Positions 36,852 to 46,203 of a stretch of DNA of 64,000 bases are shown here, in pieces. The notes beneath the pieces are model-generated. The model worked only from the letters and a program-made list of their open reading frames with translations. It ran no database searches and was not told the origin of the DNA. This DNA comes from Promethearchaeota archaeon. GTDB taxonomy: Archaea; Asgardarchaeota; Lokiarchaeia; Sigynarchaeales; SOKP01. Positions within the stretch are counted from its first letter, which is position 1; every line of letters begins with the position of its first letter. The position numbers and the translations under genes are program-made. Where the stretch lies: the NCBI GenBank assembly GCA_019894735.1, contig JAGXOB010000001.1:59238-123237 (forward strand). The letters are read 5' to 3'.

Positions 36852-38048
36852 ATGTCTGACGAAAAAGATATTTACTCTCAATTAGGCGTTTCTTCTAAAA
36901 AGGAAGATGTTCATAAAGCAATAAAATCCATAGATAAAGGCTTATTTCCAGGATCTTTTTGTAAAATTGTGCCAGATGGGAGTAGGAGTGATGAATGGTG
37001 CTCTGTTTTTCATTCTGATGGGGCGGGAACAAAATCTAGCTTAGCGTATATGTATTTTAAAGAAACAAACGACATATCTGTGTTTAAAGGCATAGTGAGA
37101 GATGCCATTGTAATGAATATAGACGATATGTTGTGCGTTGGAGCAACGGGAAATTTCTTGATATCTAATAACATTGGCCGAAATAGCCGGCTTATCTCTG
37201 GAGAAATAATTAATACGATTATTAAAGAATATTATAACTATAGCAAAAAGTTATCTGAATATGGCTTAAATACAATGGTATGTGGTGGCGAAACAGCCGA
37301 TGTTGGGGATATCGTGAAAACTTTACTAGTAGATGCTTCTGTTTTTTCCTCGATGAAAAGAAAAGATGTAATTAACGCGTCAAACATAAAAGATGGGGAC
37401 GTAATAATTGGATTCGCTAGCGACGGTAAAGCATCATACGAAGACGATTTTAATAGCGGAATAGGGAGTAATGGGTTAACCTTAGCTAGACATGGACTTA
37501 TCTCTCACAAATATTACGAAAAGTATCCAGAATGTTATGATCAAAACCTTGACGAACAATTTATCTTTTTTGGAAATTATCGTCTTACAGATTCAATTAA
37601 AGGACTGAGCTTGAATGTTGGAAAGGCACTTTTATCTCCAACAAGAACTTATAGTCCCATGTTACTTAAGATATTAAATCAACACCGCAAGGAAGTTCAC
37701 GGCATTATTCATAATACTGGCGGCGGTCAAACTAAAATCCTTAATTATGGTGAAGGAATTAAATATTTGAAAAATAATCTCTTCAAACTTCCTAAAATAT
37801 TTGAAATGATCCAAAAATCTTCAGAAACTCATTGGAAGGAAATGTATCAAGTGTTCAATATGGGTCATAGAATGGAACTCTTTTGTGATGAATCAATAGC
37901 CAAAGATATCATTGGAGTAGCTAAAACTTTCAATATTGAATCAAAAATTATTGGTCAATGCGAAAAAGTACCCTTGAAAAAGAAAAATTTGCTTGAAATT
38001 AAATCTGAATTTGGATCCTTTGACTATGAGCAAAATAATTTAAGTTAA
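36852..38048 (+). CDS. purM: PurM AIR synthetase, Bacteroidota-like form
   Basis: 398 aa, longer than the usual 330-350 aa. It closes formylglycinamidine ribotide to AIR using ATP. Motifs: GLFPGSFCKIVPDG, HSDGAGTKSSLAYMYFKET, MNIDDMLCVGA, GGETADVGD and GIGSNGLTLARHGL. The extended form with KEDVHKAIK and the SLAY.YFKE segment is what I associate with Bacteroidota PurM, so transfer is likely; this is by memory, not search. It follows PurB by 5 nt and precedes a PfkB kinase. Confidence 0.93.
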   Translation: MSDEKDIYSQLGVSSKKEDVHKAIKSIDKGLFPGSFCKIVPDGSRSDEWCSVFHSDGAGTKSSLAYMYFKETNDISVFKGIVRDAIVMNIDDMLCVGATGNFLISNNIGRNSRLISGEIINTIIKEYYNYSKKLSEYGLNTMVCGGETADVGDIVKTLLVDASVFSSMKRKDVINASNIKDGDVIIGFASDGKASYEDDFNSGIGSNGLTLARHGLISHKYYEKYPECYDQNLDEQFIFFGNYRLTDSIKGLSLNVGKALLSPTRTYSPMLLKILNQHRKEVHGIIHNTGGGQTKILNYGEGIKYLKNNLFKLPKIFEMIQKSSETHWKEMYQVFNMGHRMELFCDESIAKDIIGVAKTFNIESKIIGQCEKVPLKKKNLLEIKSEFGSFDYEQNNLS

Positions 38049-38064
38049 TCTCGAGGTAATTGAA

Positions 38065-39030
38065 ATTTTTGATGTAATATGTATTGGAGCAGCACTTGTT
38101 GATATGACTGCTCAAGTAGAAAGACACCCCTCTGAGGATGACGAAGTATTTGTTTCAAATCTAACTTTATTATCTGGTGGGGCAGCTGCGAATACAGCAT
38201 ATGCTTGCGGGAAAATGGGCTTAAGAACAGCTTTCATTGGAAAATTGGGGCACGGTGATATCTTTGCTAATAAAATAATTAGTGATTTTAATGAAGTATC
38301 AGTCGAAACAAAGTTAATTAAATATTCTAATCGCTATACAACGGGATCTGCTTATGTGGCGTTAGATGAAGTGGGAGAAAGAAGGATATACGCTTATAGC
38401 GGTGCTGCTAATTATTTATCTAAAAGTGATCTTTTAGAAGAAGAGATTGTACTCACTAAATTAATTTTTTTAAGCAACCTAAAAAATATAGAACCTTTAT
38501 TACATGCTGCAAAAATAGGTAAAAATCGTGATATACCTGTGATTTTGAACCCAGGCATGCTGATTATCGATCAGGGTTTTGAGTATATTAGAAATCTATT
38601 AGAGCAGATCGACATTTTAATTCTTTCTCAAAGAGAATTTAAGATTTTATTTAATTTAAAAGATGAAAATTTAAGTGAAGCGTTAATTAAAAAAAAATCA
38701 GCGCCATTATTTGCTTTAAAAATAAAAGTGATAATTGTTACACTTGGTAAAAATGGAGCATTCTTACTAACACCCAAGCGCAATGAATTGATCCAAACAT
38801 TAAAATTAGAAAGAGTAATAGATACTACTGGAGCGGGTGATGCTTTTTCAGCAGGCTTAATATTTGGTTTAGTACAAAAATTAAGTTTAAAATTTGAACA
38901 CCTAAGAAACAATGTGAAAATTGGCAATTTTGTAGCTGGCAATTGCATACAAAAATTGGGTGCGAGAAACGGAATTCCCGGGAGAAATGATGTAAAAACT
39001 TTTTTGGAAAATACAAATAAAAAAATTTAA
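38065..39030 (+). CDS. PfkB-family sugar/nucleoside kinase; AUU start proposed
   Basis: 321 aa from ATT 38065. The conserved N-terminus FDVICIGAALVDM lies upstream of the first ATG (38104), and the frame is open back only to a TAA at 38041. GAGGT (38053-38057) sits 7 nt before ATT 38065, so AUU is the best start. SGGAAANTAYACGKMG, the TTGSAYVALDE region and the anion-hole signature DTTGAGDAFSAGLIFG show an intact ribokinase-like enzyme. The substrate is unknown (ribose, adenosine or another sugar). A single-base error upstream could also explain the missing start. Confidence 0.88.
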   Translation: MFDVICIGAALVDMTAQVERHPSEDDEVFVSNLTLLSGGAAANTAYACGKMGLRTAFIGKLGHGDIFANKIISDFNEVSVETKLIKYSNRYTTGSAYVALDEVGERRIYAYSGAANYLSKSDLLEEEIVLTKLIFLSNLKNIEPLLHAAKIGKNRDIPVILNPGMLIIDQGFEYIRNLLEQIDILILSQREFKILFNLKDENLSEALIKKKSAPLFALKIKVIIVTLGKNGAFLLTPKRNELIQTLKLERVIDTTGAGDAFSAGLIFGLVQKLSLKFEHLRNNVKIGNFVAGNCIQKLGARNGIPGRNDVKTFLENTNKKI

Positions 39031-39084
39031 AATATTTCGATATAACTATCTTTTATTCATAAAACATGTTGGTAAATATAAATC

Positions 39085-40158
39085 ATGGGAAGACTTGAAA
39101 GTCCTTTACAAACGATATTAAAGCAACGATTTTATTTTCTATTTGAAGTATTGATAATTTTTATTGGCATTTTTCTTTTCATGTTAATTCCTTCTTTTCT
39201 GCTACCATTTTTGATTGATAGTAAATCTGTGATTTTTGAACCTCTTTATTATTTATTAAGAGCTGTAATACTCATTGCTACGATTCCCTTATTTTTGTAT
39301 TTGGCAACTTTGGTAATGGAAAAACAGCGAAAAAAATTAATTTTGAAGGAAGATATTAGCCCATCAAGAAACTTTCTAAGTCTATTTAAGATTACTAAGA
39401 AGAATTTTAAATTTCAACTTTTATATGGCGTTTTATTGCTTTTTTTAGTTTTCATACCTCTAGATTTTTTTACCTATTTCTTCTCACCTGACATGCTCTC
39501 TTATACATCTGTGGTTTTAGATCCTGCTGGGGAGTTCTCTTTAAATTCTTATTTCAACGAAAATTATTCTATCTTTCTTTTCTCAATTATTATTATACCT
39601 CTTTGTGTTGCGGTATATGAGGAATCCTTAGTAAGAGGTTTTTTTACAAATAGAGGAAGCGATTATTTTAACGAAATGTCTGCTGTAATAATAACTTCCT
39701 TTTTCTTTGGTTTAGGACATTTTGCATATGTCTTTGGAGGTCCATCACTAGGACTTCCTATAATCTTTCCTATTATTTGGTTTCTACAAACCTTCTTTGT
39801 AGGGATTATTCTTGCGATGGTAGTCCTAAGAAAACATTGGATATTTCCAGCGATTTTTGCCCATACTCTAAATAATGTTATTTCATCTCACTCAATTTGG
39901 AACTATATAAATGGTCAAAATTTTTCAGTTATGACTATTTTCATTTATATTCCCCTCCTTGTTATAGGAATAATATTATTTATATGGCAATTTTCCAGAA
40001 TTAAAGAAAGTTTATCAATAGGTTTTAAAGAATTCAAGACATACTTCGAACGTGATAAAACTATAGAAGAGAGTTCATCAGATGCTATTATTAGGATATT
40101 ACTGGACTTTTTGTTCGGACTGATTATTTTCTTGATAGGATTAGCCACCGTATATTAG
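39085..40158 (+). CDS. CPBP-family intramembrane metalloprotease
   Basis: 357 aa with about eight predicted membrane helices. The CPBP/Rce1 motifs are present: EESLVRG (about 179-185), FFGLGHFAYVFGG and HTLNNVISSH. The family cleaves CAAX-like peptides or processes bacteriocins; the substrate here is unknown. It lies 15 nt before the phosphodiesterase gene, perhaps co-transcribed. Confidence 0.88.
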   Translation: MGRLESPLQTILKQRFYFLFEVLIIFIGIFLFMLIPSFLLPFLIDSKSVIFEPLYYLLRAVILIATIPLFLYLATLVMEKQRKKLILKEDISPSRNFLSLFKITKKNFKFQLLYGVLLLFLVFIPLDFFTYFFSPDMLSYTSVVLDPAGEFSLNSYFNENYSIFLFSIIIIPLCVAVYEESLVRGFFTNRGSDYFNEMSAVIITSFFFGLGHFAYVFGGPSLGLPIIFPIIWFLQTFFVGIILAMVVLRKHWIFPAIFAHTLNNVISSHSIWNYINGQNFSVMTIFIYIPLLVIGIILFIWQFSRIKESLSIGFKEFKTYFERDKTIEESSSDAIIRILLDFLFGLIIFLIGLATVY

Positions 40159-40172
40159 CGAGATAAAAAGTT

Positions 40173-40697
40173 ATGGTTAAATTTGGTATAATTTCTGACA
40201 CGCACTTATCAGTTAACGATGACATTATCTTATCTAAAACTTTAATTAGTCAATTAAAAGACATTTTCTTAGGTGTTGACGAAATAATACACTCAGGAGA
40301 TATAAGTGAACAGTTTATTTTAGATCTTTTAGAAGAAATAGCTCCAATCCGGAGTGTAAAAGGGGAATCTGATAAAATAACGGGATTAGAGGCGTTTATA
40401 AAAATATCCGCCAATAAATACAATATCGGTGTTATCCACGAGAAACCCGAGGATTTAGAAGGTTTCTTTAAGATAAATAACATTCATATACTTATTTTTG
40501 GACATACTCACCAACCGCTTATAAAGGGTACAAGCTATAACACGCTGCTGATTAATCCAGGAAGCCCAACAAAACCTGTAGCACCGCCACCCAAAAGAGG
40601 TTTCGAAAAACCAATAGCTAAACCGACTGTTATCACGCTAAACATTGACGAAGATAATATTTTATCTACTTTTGTAATAAATCTCAAAAATTCATAA
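40173..40697 (+). CDS. YfcE/MJ0936-type metallophosphoesterase
   Basis: 174 aa. DTHLS (D/H of the first motif), HSGDIS, a KGESDK segment where the GN-D motif usually is, and GHTHQP near the end bind two metal ions. The family hydrolyses phosphodiesters, with unclear natural substrates. The ATG at 40173 gives a standard length. Confidence 0.85.
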   Translation: MVKFGIISDTHLSVNDDIILSKTLISQLKDIFLGVDEIIHSGDISEQFILDLLEEIAPIRSVKGESDKITGLEAFIKISANKYNIGVIHEKPEDLEGFFKINNIHILIFGHTHQPLIKGTSYNTLLINPGSPTKPVAPPPKRGFEKPIAKPTVITLNIDEDNILSTFVINLKNS

Positions 40698-40767
40698 AAA
40701 TAAAGTTAAATATTATATTATTCATATTATAGTATAATATAATTAAAATAGCTGAGAGTTTATCTAT

Positions 40768-41166
40768 ATGGTTTCAAGGTTAGAACTTGTATTAAAAGAA
40801 CTAAACGAGAATGGAAACTTTAGAGCATCCTTGTTTTCAACGTCAACGGGATTAGTTTTAGCTTCTCAGAGAGCAGGTGATGTTGATGATAGAGTTGTTG
40901 CTGCTATGAGCTCGTTATTGAGCGATGCAGCCTACAAAGCTTCTGAGGAGATGCATTTGTCCCTCCTATCGAGTTTAAAAATTAAATATGTAGAAGATTA
41001 TATTGTGTGTAGAAACATAATAATGCAAGATCAAAAAACGCAGTTTATTTTGGCAGTTTTATCTAAAAATCCTGAATCATACGAAATTGAGTCTTATTAC
41101 GATCAACTCCTCGATTGGGCAGTGGATAATGCGATACCAGATTTGGAAAAACTCTCTTCTATTTAA
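40768..41166 (+). CDS. Roadblock/LC7-domain protein
   Basis: 132 aa, one Roadblock domain: an N-terminal helix, NFRASLFSTSTGLVLASQ, then a helix (VVAAMSSLLSDAAYKASEEM) and beta strands YVEDYIVCRNIIM. In Asgard archaea and eukaryotes such proteins bind and regulate small GTPases (Rag/Mgl type). No GTPase gene lies in this window. A TATA-like ATTATAGTATAATAT precedes it. Confidence 0.9.
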   Translation: MVSRLELVLKELNENGNFRASLFSTSTGLVLASQRAGDVDDRVVAAMSSLLSDAAYKASEEMHLSLLSSLKIKYVEDYIVCRNIIMQDQKTQFILAVLSKNPESYEIESYYDQLLDWAVDNAIPDLEKLSSI

Positions 41167-41278
41167 GAAAGATTTATTTACCAAACCGTTTCTTTTCTTT
41201 AGATTAATAGTTGGAACTATGACTTTTTTTATAACTTAGAAATGTTAAATTTAATAATCATAGTTTTATTTTGAATTT

Positions 41279-42316
41279 ATGAAAGCAGCCTTCATAAAGA
41301 AACATGGTAATTTAGACCAATTATTAATCGGAAATCTCGATACTCCAAAAATAAAACCCAATGAAGTGTTAGTTCAAACAAAATATGGAGCTTTGAATCA
41401 TATTGATGTTTTTTTGATAAAAGGTTGGCCTGGATTAAAACTTAGCATGCCTCATGTATTAGGAAGCGATGGAAGTGGAATAATAAAGGAAATTGGATCT
41501 GGGGTCACAACTCTAAGTGAAGGAGAGAGGGTTGCAATTAATCCTGGATTAAGTTGTGGGAAATGCAAATTCTGTTTATCAGGTAATCAGAATTTCTGTA
41601 AAAGCTTTTCTATAATGGGAGAACACAGATGGGGCACTTATTGTGAATATTTTAAAGTCCCTGAAGAAAATGCGTTAAAATTACCTTCGAAAATTTCTTA
41701 TGAACTCGCTGCAGCAGCACCACTTACTTATTTAACTGCTTGGAGACTTTTAACTACTCAAGCTAATCTTAAATAAGGAGAATATGTTTTAATCCATGGC
41801 GCAGGAGGAGGTGTGTCTACTGCTGCAATTCAGATTGCTAAGACTCTAGGGGCTAAAGTTATAACTACGACTAGTGATCAAGATAAAATGAAAAAAGCTC
41901 TAGAGTTAGGAGCGGATCATGTTTTTAATTATATAACCAACCCTGATTACGGTAAAACTATTTTCTCTGATATTACAAAAAAACAAGGAGTAGATGTTAT
42001 TATTGATAGTGTAGGAAAAATAACAATCTCAAACAGTCTTCGCCTATTAAAACCCGGAGGGCGCTTAGTTATTCCCGGTGCCACAACAGGAGCAATAGCT
42101 GAGATTGATATCAGACAAATCTTCTGGAAACAAATCAAAATCTTTGGCTCGACTATGAGTAATCAAAGAGAATTCAGGGAGGTAATGAAATTAGTTTTTG
42201 AGGGAAAATTGAAACCAACCGTAGATAAAAAATTCCAATTAGAAGAAATTTTTGAAGCTGAGACCTATTTGAAAGAAGGTAAACAATTTGGAAAGGTTTT
42301 AGTAGAAATCTCTTAA
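41279..42316 (+). pseudogene. Zinc-type alcohol dehydrogenase/quinone reductase, interrupted by TAA
   Basis: The frame is open from ATG 41279 to a TAA at 41774-41776 (ends ...QANLK) and continues in the same frame as GEYVLIHGAGGGVSTAA to 42316, together about 345 aa, the normal MDR size. The N-part holds four structural-zinc cysteines (CGKCKFC...FC) and the C-part the NAD(P)-binding GAGGGV. A single nonsense codon splits it. It may be a pseudogene, a sequencing error or stop read-through. The next gene is broken too. Confidence 0.85.
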
Positions 42317-42319
42317 TTT

Positions 42320-42994
42320 TTAATATATTAAGGATCTGTAAAATTTATACGCTGCTTCAGCAACTTCTTGTTCAAATCCTGAAAAGAAATGATCCGCTCC
42401 ATTGATTATTCTATACTTTTTTGGTTCTAAGTAGAAATTATAATGCTTCTCAAAATTCTCATAAATCGCTAAAGTATCTCGATTTCCTTGAATGAACAAT
42501 TTTGGTTTTTCACTTTGAGAAAGTGTTTTATATTCTAGACCCATAAAATCCCAAGGAAAAGAAATAGCGCAAAAAGCAATTATTTTCTTAGAATAATTTA
42601 CTGCAGAGCACCCTATAGCTGCACCATAGGAATATCCGTAGATCAATATTTTTTCAAATTTCTTTTCGTTTACGAGAAAATCGACACAAGCTTTCGCGTC
42701 ACTTAATTCCCCCTCGCCATTAGAATGATTCCCACCTGAGCTTCCAACTCCTCTGAAATTAAACCGTAAGCAAGAAACACTATTTTGAATAAATGTGTTA
42801 AAAATGCTCGAGACTACATTATTATGCATATTGCCCCCATAATTTCCCTTTTTAGGGACTCAAATCCCGAAAAATTGAGGATGTGGGTGGCAGATTAAAG
42901 TAGCGATAGGCAAATTTTCTATACTTGATTGAAACAATTCGCTTTCAAGTCTAATGTCATTATTATATACATATATTTTTTCAGTACCACGCAT
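42320..42994 (-). pseudogene. Alpha/beta hydrolase, interrupted by TGA
   Basis: From ATG 42994 the frame reads MRGTEKIYVYN ... ICHPHPQFFGI, then TGA (42860-42862), then VPKKGNYGGNMHNNVV to 42320. HPHP...GG.M.NNVV is the conserved start of this hydrolase family, so the shorter ORF from ATG 42829 lacks its oxyanion region. The nucleophile GYSYGA and the His in GADHFF remain. The ends of this gene and the ADH are 3 nt apart. A substitution or read-through is possible, as for the neighbour. Confidence 0.8.
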
Positions 42995-43051
42995 ATTTTT
43001 AATTAATCTTTAATCTATAATAATAATACTGTATAAAAAAATCTGGTCAAG

Positions 43052-43906
43052 ATGAGTTATAATCGTATCTTAATCGAAAAAAAGTTAAGAAATTTTTTAG
43101 TAGAAGACAATGCATTTATTGACATCAGTTCAATATCTATTCCTGCAGATTCAATCTCATCTGCTAAAATTGTGACAAAAAGCAATGGCTTTTTAGCGGG
43201 GTTAGAAGAATTTGAGATACTATTCCATCTTTTAAATGTTGACGTCACGCTTAAGAAAACTGATGGAGATCAAATTCAAACCGGTGATATCATAGCCGAA
43301 CTGCACGGAAAAACAAAAGATATTTTGTTGGGTGAAAGAGTGGGACTAAATCTTCTGAGTCATATGAGTGCAATAACAACAACTACTCGGAAATTTGTAA
43401 ATATAATTGAAAAATCGGGTAAAAATGTAAAAATAGCGTGTACTAGAAAAACTCTACCTGGATTACGTCTTTTTGAAAAAAAAGCCGTTGACATCGGAAA
43501 AGGAGATACGCATCGTTTTAATTTAGATGATATGGTTCTGTTAAAGTCAAATCATTTAAAGTTCTTTAATGGAAATGTTGCCGAACTTCTCAAACATACG
43601 AAACTTAAAGTTAGTTTTACAAAAAAAATAGAGATTGAAGTAGAGAAAGTTGAGGATGTCATTACAGCGGTAAAAAATGGCGCTGACATTATTATGCTCG
43701 ATAATATGAATCCCGATAAAGTTCAAGACGCTATAAACTTATTAAAACAACAAAATTTACGTGATCAGGTAATTATTGAAGTTTCGGGAAATATAACACA
43801 AGATAATATTGTAGATTATTTGATTTCGGAACCAGATGTAATAAGCACGAGCATTCTTACTCAAAAACCTACTGATTTTGTAGATATCTCCCTCAAACTT
43901 GATTAA
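43052..43906 (+). CDS. nadC: Nicotinate-nucleotide pyrophosphorylase
   Basis: 284 aa. Makes nicotinate mononucleotide from quinolinate and PRPP in NAD synthesis. ACTRKTLPGLRLFEKKAV, GDTHRFNLDDMVLLKSNH and DIIMLDNMNP are family motifs. A ModD-like homologue is possible but the motifs fit NadC. NadA/NadB are not in the window; NAD kinase is 13 kb away. Confidence 0.93.
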   Translation: MSYNRILIEKKLRNFLVEDNAFIDISSISIPADSISSAKIVTKSNGFLAGLEEFEILFHLLNVDVTLKKTDGDQIQTGDIIAELHGKTKDILLGERVGLNLLSHMSAITTTTRKFVNIIEKSGKNVKIACTRKTLPGLRLFEKKAVDIGKGDTHRFNLDDMVLLKSNHLKFFNGNVAELLKHTKLKVSFTKKIEIEVEKVEDVITAVKNGADIIMLDNMNPDKVQDAINLLKQQNLRDQVIIEVSGNITQDNIVDYLISEPDVISTSILTQKPTDFVDISLKLD

Positions 43907-43918
43907 GTAGAATTATAT

Positions 43919-44311
43919 CTAATCAATCAGCACTTCATGAATAGAACTAATTACATCTTTAATCTTAACTATTGCTTGGTAAAGATCTTTGATTAATCCA
44001 AATTCTCCTACTACTAAAGCTATTTCAATCTTTTTTTCAGCAATTCTCCAATCAGTTACAGCTTTAATTATTGAATGAAATTTATGATAAAGCTCAGAAA
44101 TCTCGTCTGCAATCGGTTCTTTAAAAGGATATACAAGATTTATATTCATAATTCGATATCCTTCTAAGTTTTCAAAGTTTTCGTGAATTTCAATGAATTT
44201 CAAGATTGAATCTCTTAATGCTTCGCTTTTAGAACTAAAGCCACTCTGATTTCGGACTTTCTCAAACCGATCTAACAAGTCATCGCTAATTTGAAGAGAT
44301 ATGATTTTCAT
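43919..44311 (-). CDS. NikR-like ribbon-helix-helix regulator without nickel ligands
   Basis: 130 aa. RHH DNA-binding domain (about 1-45: IISLQISDDLLDRFEKV, then FSSKSEALRDSI) plus an ACT-like domain (about 55-130). NikR binds nickel through His-His-Cys in HxH...C; here the corresponding YPF, KFH and DWRIAEKKI regions lack the usual set. So it may sense another ligand. Convergent with NadC by 12 nt. Confidence 0.7.
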   Translation of the reverse strand: MKIISLQISDDLLDRFEKVRNQSGFSSKSEALRDSILKFIEIHENFENLEGYRIMNINLVYPFKEPIADEISELYHKFHSIIKAVTDWRIAEKKIEIALVVGEFGLIKDLYQAIVKIKDVISSIHEVLID

Positions 44312-44500
44312 TATATATTTTATAAGGCTGTTTCATAAATAAGTGTATAAAATTTCTATTTTTTACAAAATAATTTTAGAGACATTTTTAATCCCATCTC
44401 AAATTTATATTAAAATTTTTAATTCAATATCTTTTAATTCGTTATTTTTCAAAATATGTCGAATTAATATATAAAGATGGTCAATAATTTTCAAATTATT

Positions 44501-45343
44501 TTATATAAACTTATTAATATAGTCAATACTGTTGCTTAAATCTTCATTAGATGAGAGCTCGATAATTAACGCCCCTTTATATTGATAATTTCTAATCGTT
44601 TCTATAATTCTTTTAAAATCAATTTTTCCCGATCCCAGTGGTGGATGAGTATCAGAATCAGTTGTAAAGTTTTCAACGAGATGCACATTTTTTATCATTT
44701 TGTGATGTTGTTCCCATAATAAATTTACATCTCCGTCATTTGTGTAGAAATGACTAGTATCATATGTGAGAAATAAATCTCTTCTTCCAATTGAGTTTAC
44801 AATATCTGCAATATTATTTTGATCTAACATAATATGCGTGTTTTTGGGCATATTTTCTAAACAAATAGTCAGATTCAGATCAATCGTAAAATCTAAAAGG
44901 GAATTTATTGCTCTTCCTAATTGTATGCTATTATAATCTCTTATGAACTTCAATAAAAAGTTAGCCAAACCGGGATGTATTGTCATTACATCAACATTGA
45001 TTTCTTTACAAAATTTAGCAGTTTCAATATATGCTTCTGTCGAAGCTTTTGAAATTATGTCATTGTGAGAGCATAAGTTAACATCGATGAATGGACCGTG
45101 TACTTGCTTTTTTATTGGATATGAGTTTAATAATTCAATAAATTCTTGTCTATTTGTATCTGTAAATATATTTTGAGGATCAAGTACTAATTCTACAATT
45201 GAAATCTCATTTTCTTCGGCAAATTTAAGACACTCTTCTGTTGAATGATAATACATATTGAAAATACTAGTATACTTGTTATTGAGACCAGAGTCAATAA
45301 TATTTCCTAACGAACTTATCCCTAACTCCATATTGTCCAACAC
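44501..45343 (-). CDS. TIM-barrel sugar isomerase/epimerase (AP-endonuclease-2 fold)
   Basis: 280 aa (GTG 45343; ATG 45331 would give MELGISSLG). Metal-binding residues of the xylose-isomerase-like fold: ELVLDPQ, KQVHGPF, MTIHPGL, LENMPKNTH, DTSHFYTND and a late HLVEN/ELSS. Could be a hydroxypyruvate isomerase-like enzyme or an endonuclease IV-like protein; the neighbouring aldolase favours sugar metabolism. It follows the aldolase gene by 6 nt. Confidence 0.75.
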   Translation of the reverse strand: MLDNMELGISSLGNIIDSGLNNKYTSIFNMYYHSTEECLKFAEENEISIVELVLDPQNIFTDTNRQEFIELLNSYPIKKQVHGPFIDVNLCSHNDIISKASTEAYIETAKFCKEINVDVMTIHPGLANFLLKFIRDYNSIQLGRAINSLLDFTIDLNLTICLENMPKNTHIMLDQNNIADIVNSIGRRDLFLTYDTSHFYTNDGDVNLLWEQHHKMIKNVHLVENFTTDSDTHPPLGSGKIDFKRIIETIRNYQYKGALIIELSSNEDLSNSIDYINKFI

Positions 45344-45349
45344 ATAACT

Positions 45350-46024
45350 TTAATTTTTTCTTAGTCTTTTAGGATAACATGCAAATAAACTATTAAACAT
45401 CTTCTCGTGTTCTTCAAGATTTTTTTCAGGGATAGCTAATGGTTCTCCAATTTGTAGAGCGCCCCAATATACTTTTGCCATTTTTTCTAATACAACGGAA
45501 AATCGTACTGTGTGATCTAAGGATTTACCACAAATGATAGCCCCATGATTTGCAAGTATCGCTGCGTTATTTCTTCCCAACGCTTTAAGCGCACTTGTTC
45601 CCATTTCCTCTGTGTGAGCTTCAGTAATTTCAGTACATAGAATCTCTCCACCAAGAAAAATCAATTGTTGTTCCATTATAATTGGTATGCCTTTTCTTAG
45701 AACTGAAAGCATAGATATATAAGGAGAATGATTATGAATAACACATTTAACTTTAGGTCTATCCTTATAAACTGCTAGATGCATTTTAACTTCTGTGGAT
45801 GGAATTTTACCTGAACCTAGTACATTTCCCTCTAAATCCATATGAACAATTAACTCAGGGCTTAATAAATTATATTTAGTTGAAGTGGGAGTAACTAATA
45901 TTTCATTTTTATTTATCCTAACACTAACATTGCCTTCTCCATCCTCAACTAAGCCTTTGCTATAGATCTCTTGAGCTCCTCTTACAACTGTTTTACGAAG
46001 TTGTTCTATTTTATCTGTTTCCAT
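45350..46024 (-). CDS. Class II aldolase (fuculose/ribulose-phosphate type)
   Basis: 224 aa. Zinc ligands HNH (in KCVIHNHSPY, about 96-98) and NHG (about 158) with Glu in STEVKMHLAV, matching the L-fuculose-1-phosphate aldolase/ribulose-5-P epimerase/OtnC superfamily. Cleaves or decarboxylates sugar phosphates. Paralogous to the C-terminal half of the fusion gene at 48285-49970. Forms an operon with the isomerase downstream. Confidence 0.9.
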   Translation of the reverse strand: METDKIEQLRKTVVRGAQEIYSKGLVEDGEGNVSVRINKNEILVTPTSTKYNLLSPELIVHMDLEGNVLGSGKIPSTEVKMHLAVYKDRPKVKCVIHNHSPYISMLSVLRKGIPIIMEQQLIFLGGEILCTEITEAHTEEMGTSALKALGRNNAAILANHGAIICGKSLDHTVRFSVVLEKMAKVYWGALQIGEPLAIPEKNLEEHEKMFNSLFACYPKRLRKN

Positions 46025-46203
46025 ATAAATTTAAATTAACAATTTATTAAAAATGTATTTTCATAGATTTAGATATTCATGAAGGATAAATTATGTTAAC
46101 ATTCATATTAAAATTAAAAATTCAACATAGTCCAACTTTTTTTATTTTATTTGGAAATATTTACAATGTCTAAATTAAAGTAACTTATTTAAAATGATTA
46201 AAA

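Noticed and set aside
42320..42994. Selenocysteine at the TGA of the hydrolase
   Set aside because: Asgard archaea can encode selenocysteine, but the position (FGI-stop-VPKKG) is not a known Sec site and I see no SECIS-like hairpin; the neighbouring gene has a TAA, which cannot be Sec, so nonsense or error is likelier.
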